From: Linnemannia elongata
Lineage: Eukaryota > Mortierellomycota > Mortierellomycetes > Mortierellales > Mortierellaceae
Direction of reading: 5' to 3'
Assembly (NCBI GenBank): GCA_036320915.1
Contig: JAXBDG010000015.1
Coordinates: 1,542,140-1,606,139, forward strand
Length of the DNA stretch: 64,000 nt
In this document: piece by piece, positions 63,450 through 64,000 of the stretch
Position numbering within the stretch: the stretch's first letter is position 1
Layout of the letters: each line of letters begins with the position of its first letter
Translations under genes and position numbers: made by a program
Notes under the pieces: model-generated
Databases searched by the model: none
Seen by the model: the letters and a program-made list of their open reading frames with translations, nothing else
What the model was told of the DNA's origin: nothing

Positions 63450-63719
63450 ATGCCTGTTTCCCATGAAAAGTCTTTCCAGCAGGATGTTGTCGCCGAATTT
63501 GTAGATGATCATCGTCTTGAGTACTGTATGTTTGTTTACCTCGATGCATTCCTCGATACCCATCACGCTAAGTATCCTGACCTTGTGGACAGATGGGATC
63601 CCTATGCTATGTATGAGATGTTAGAGCAGGTTTACAAAGGTATCCGCCTAGAGCTCCTAAAACGCGGACTTCTTACAAATAAGGTAGCTGGTGAGTATGT
63701 GATGAAACGATCCCAGTGA
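63450..63719 (+). CDS. Element 3 small conserved protein
   Basis: 89 residues from ATG 63450, beginning MPVSHEKSFQQDVVAEF. It is closer to the element 1 protein than to the element 2 one: shared DDHRLE (TDHRLE there), VYLDAF, LEQVYKGIR and GLLTN. The C-terminus is AGEYVMKRSQ. The frame is complete. The Rep-like start follows after 52 bp, with a GTTTTTAAAAA block between them. Its function is unknown, as for the other two copies. Confidence 0.8.
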   Translation: MPVSHEKSFQQDVVAEFVDDHRLEYCMFVYLDAFLDTHHAKYPDLVDRWDPYAMYEMLEQVYKGIRLELLKRGLLTNKVAGEYVMKRSQ

Positions 63720-63738
63720 GCCATGGTTGGCCTGAGTG

Positions 63739-63749
63739 GTTTTTAAAAA
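63739..63749. terminator. GTTTTTAAAAA block between small gene and Rep-like gene
   Basis: It begins 19 bp after the small gene stop. Same position and core as in elements 1 and 2. Confidence 0.4.
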
Positions 63750-63771
63750 TTTGCCCAAACACACTTCAACC

Positions 63772-64000
63772 ATGACAAGATCAAACGAGTCCATTATCAA
63801 CGAGGTTTTTAAGAAGTACAGCGGTAATTTGGCTGACTTTGGTAGGCAGTCCTGTTCCCGCAGAGAGAGTAGACAGGGCTTTGCAAAGTTTTCCAAGATG
63901 TTTTGCGACAGCTTGGTTATGTGGGGACTCTACAATACCTTGTCTGAGGACACCAAGGGAGTAACCATTGGGAAGTACATGGCAGAGTTGCGTGAGCTTT
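63772..64000 (+). CDS. Element 3 Rep-like protein, 5' part
   Basis: ATG 63772 opens a frame that runs to the window edge (76 codons). It is colinear with the N-termini of the other two: MTRSNESIINEVFKKY, then GFAKFSKMFCDSLVMWGLYN, then IGKYMAELRE. It is closest to element 1 (MSRSKEAIINEILNKY). The catalytic-type motifs would lie beyond the window. Confidence 0.85.
   Translation, partial: MTRSNESIINEVFKKYSGNLADFGRQSCSRRESRQGFAKFSKMFCDSLVMWGLYNTLSEDTKGVTIGKYMAELREL

Larger units (their letters stand above)
62797..64000 (+). mobile_element. Element 3: third transposon copy, left part (runs off the window)
   Basis: It starts near AGGCAATCGTCCACATCCC (62797), similar to the termini of element 2 (GGAATCGTCC) and element 1 (GGAGTCATCC). 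The terminus is duplicated in tandem at 63055. A small gene and the start of a Rep-like gene follow in the same order as in element 2. The transposase and right end lie beyond 64000. Confidence 0.8.

Noticed and set aside
51914..64000. Helitron or integrated virus
   Set aside because: There are inverted repeats, a target duplication and a DDE transposase, but no helicase, polymerase or capsid gene.

Overview
The window reads as nuclear DNA of an early-diverging filamentous fungus, most likely Mortierellomycota (a Mortierella or Linnemannia relative). The evidence is short GT-AG introns in most genes, long proteins rich in Ser, Gln and His runs, CT-rich leaders, many microsatellites, and gene families typical of fungi (Gyp7 TBC protein, Pho80-like cyclin, BIM1-like copper protein, ureidoglycolate lyase). 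The genus is an inference.

Layout, 0-48.6 kb (host genes). A gene tail lies at 1-111 and a decayed Ser/Pro-rich gene at 0.83-3.4 kb. Then come an arrestin-like trafficking adaptor (6.5-10.7 kb), ureidoglycolate lyase (11.3-12.1), a Pho80/Clg1-type cyclin (18.8-21.3), a Tae1/NTMT-type N-terminal methyltransferase (minus, 21.5-22.5) head-to-head with a putative mitochondrial protein (22.9-24.0), a PAXX-like DNA-repair protein (minus, 24.2-25.5), a divergent GATA + PHD zinc-finger protein (minus, 26.3-29.6), an apparently empty 8 kb stretch, a secreted tandem YbaY-domain protein (minus, 37.8-38.8), a BIM1-like copper protein (minus, 39.3-40.0), a myristoylation-motif SAM methyltransferase (minus, 40.5-43.0), a Gyp7-like Rab GAP (44.2-47.6) and an SGNH hydrolase (47.8-48.6). 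Exon junctions were worked out from GT/AG sites and reading phase.

48.6-51.6 kb holds degenerate ~100 bp repeats and a broken Ty3/gypsy pol relic on the minus strand.

51.6-64.0 kb is a nest of related DNA transposons that I do not recognise as a named family. Each more or less complete copy has long inverted repeats whose ends are tandemly duplicated, and the same three intronless genes in the same order: a small ~90 aa protein, a ~565 aa protein with features like a rolling-circle Rep initiator, and, convergent to these, a ~400-420 aa DDE transposase. Element 1 spans 51914-62535. Element 2 (56317-62474) sits inside the right inverted repeat of element 1, with a clear 5 bp target duplication (CTATG). 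Element 3 starts near 62797 and runs off the window. Every inverted repeat carries a G-run/C-run hairpin around a GGCYGA loop motif, and TTTTTAAAA blocks separate the genes. This region is the main discovery candidate: a DDE transposon family that also encodes a Rep-like protein and amplifies its own ends.
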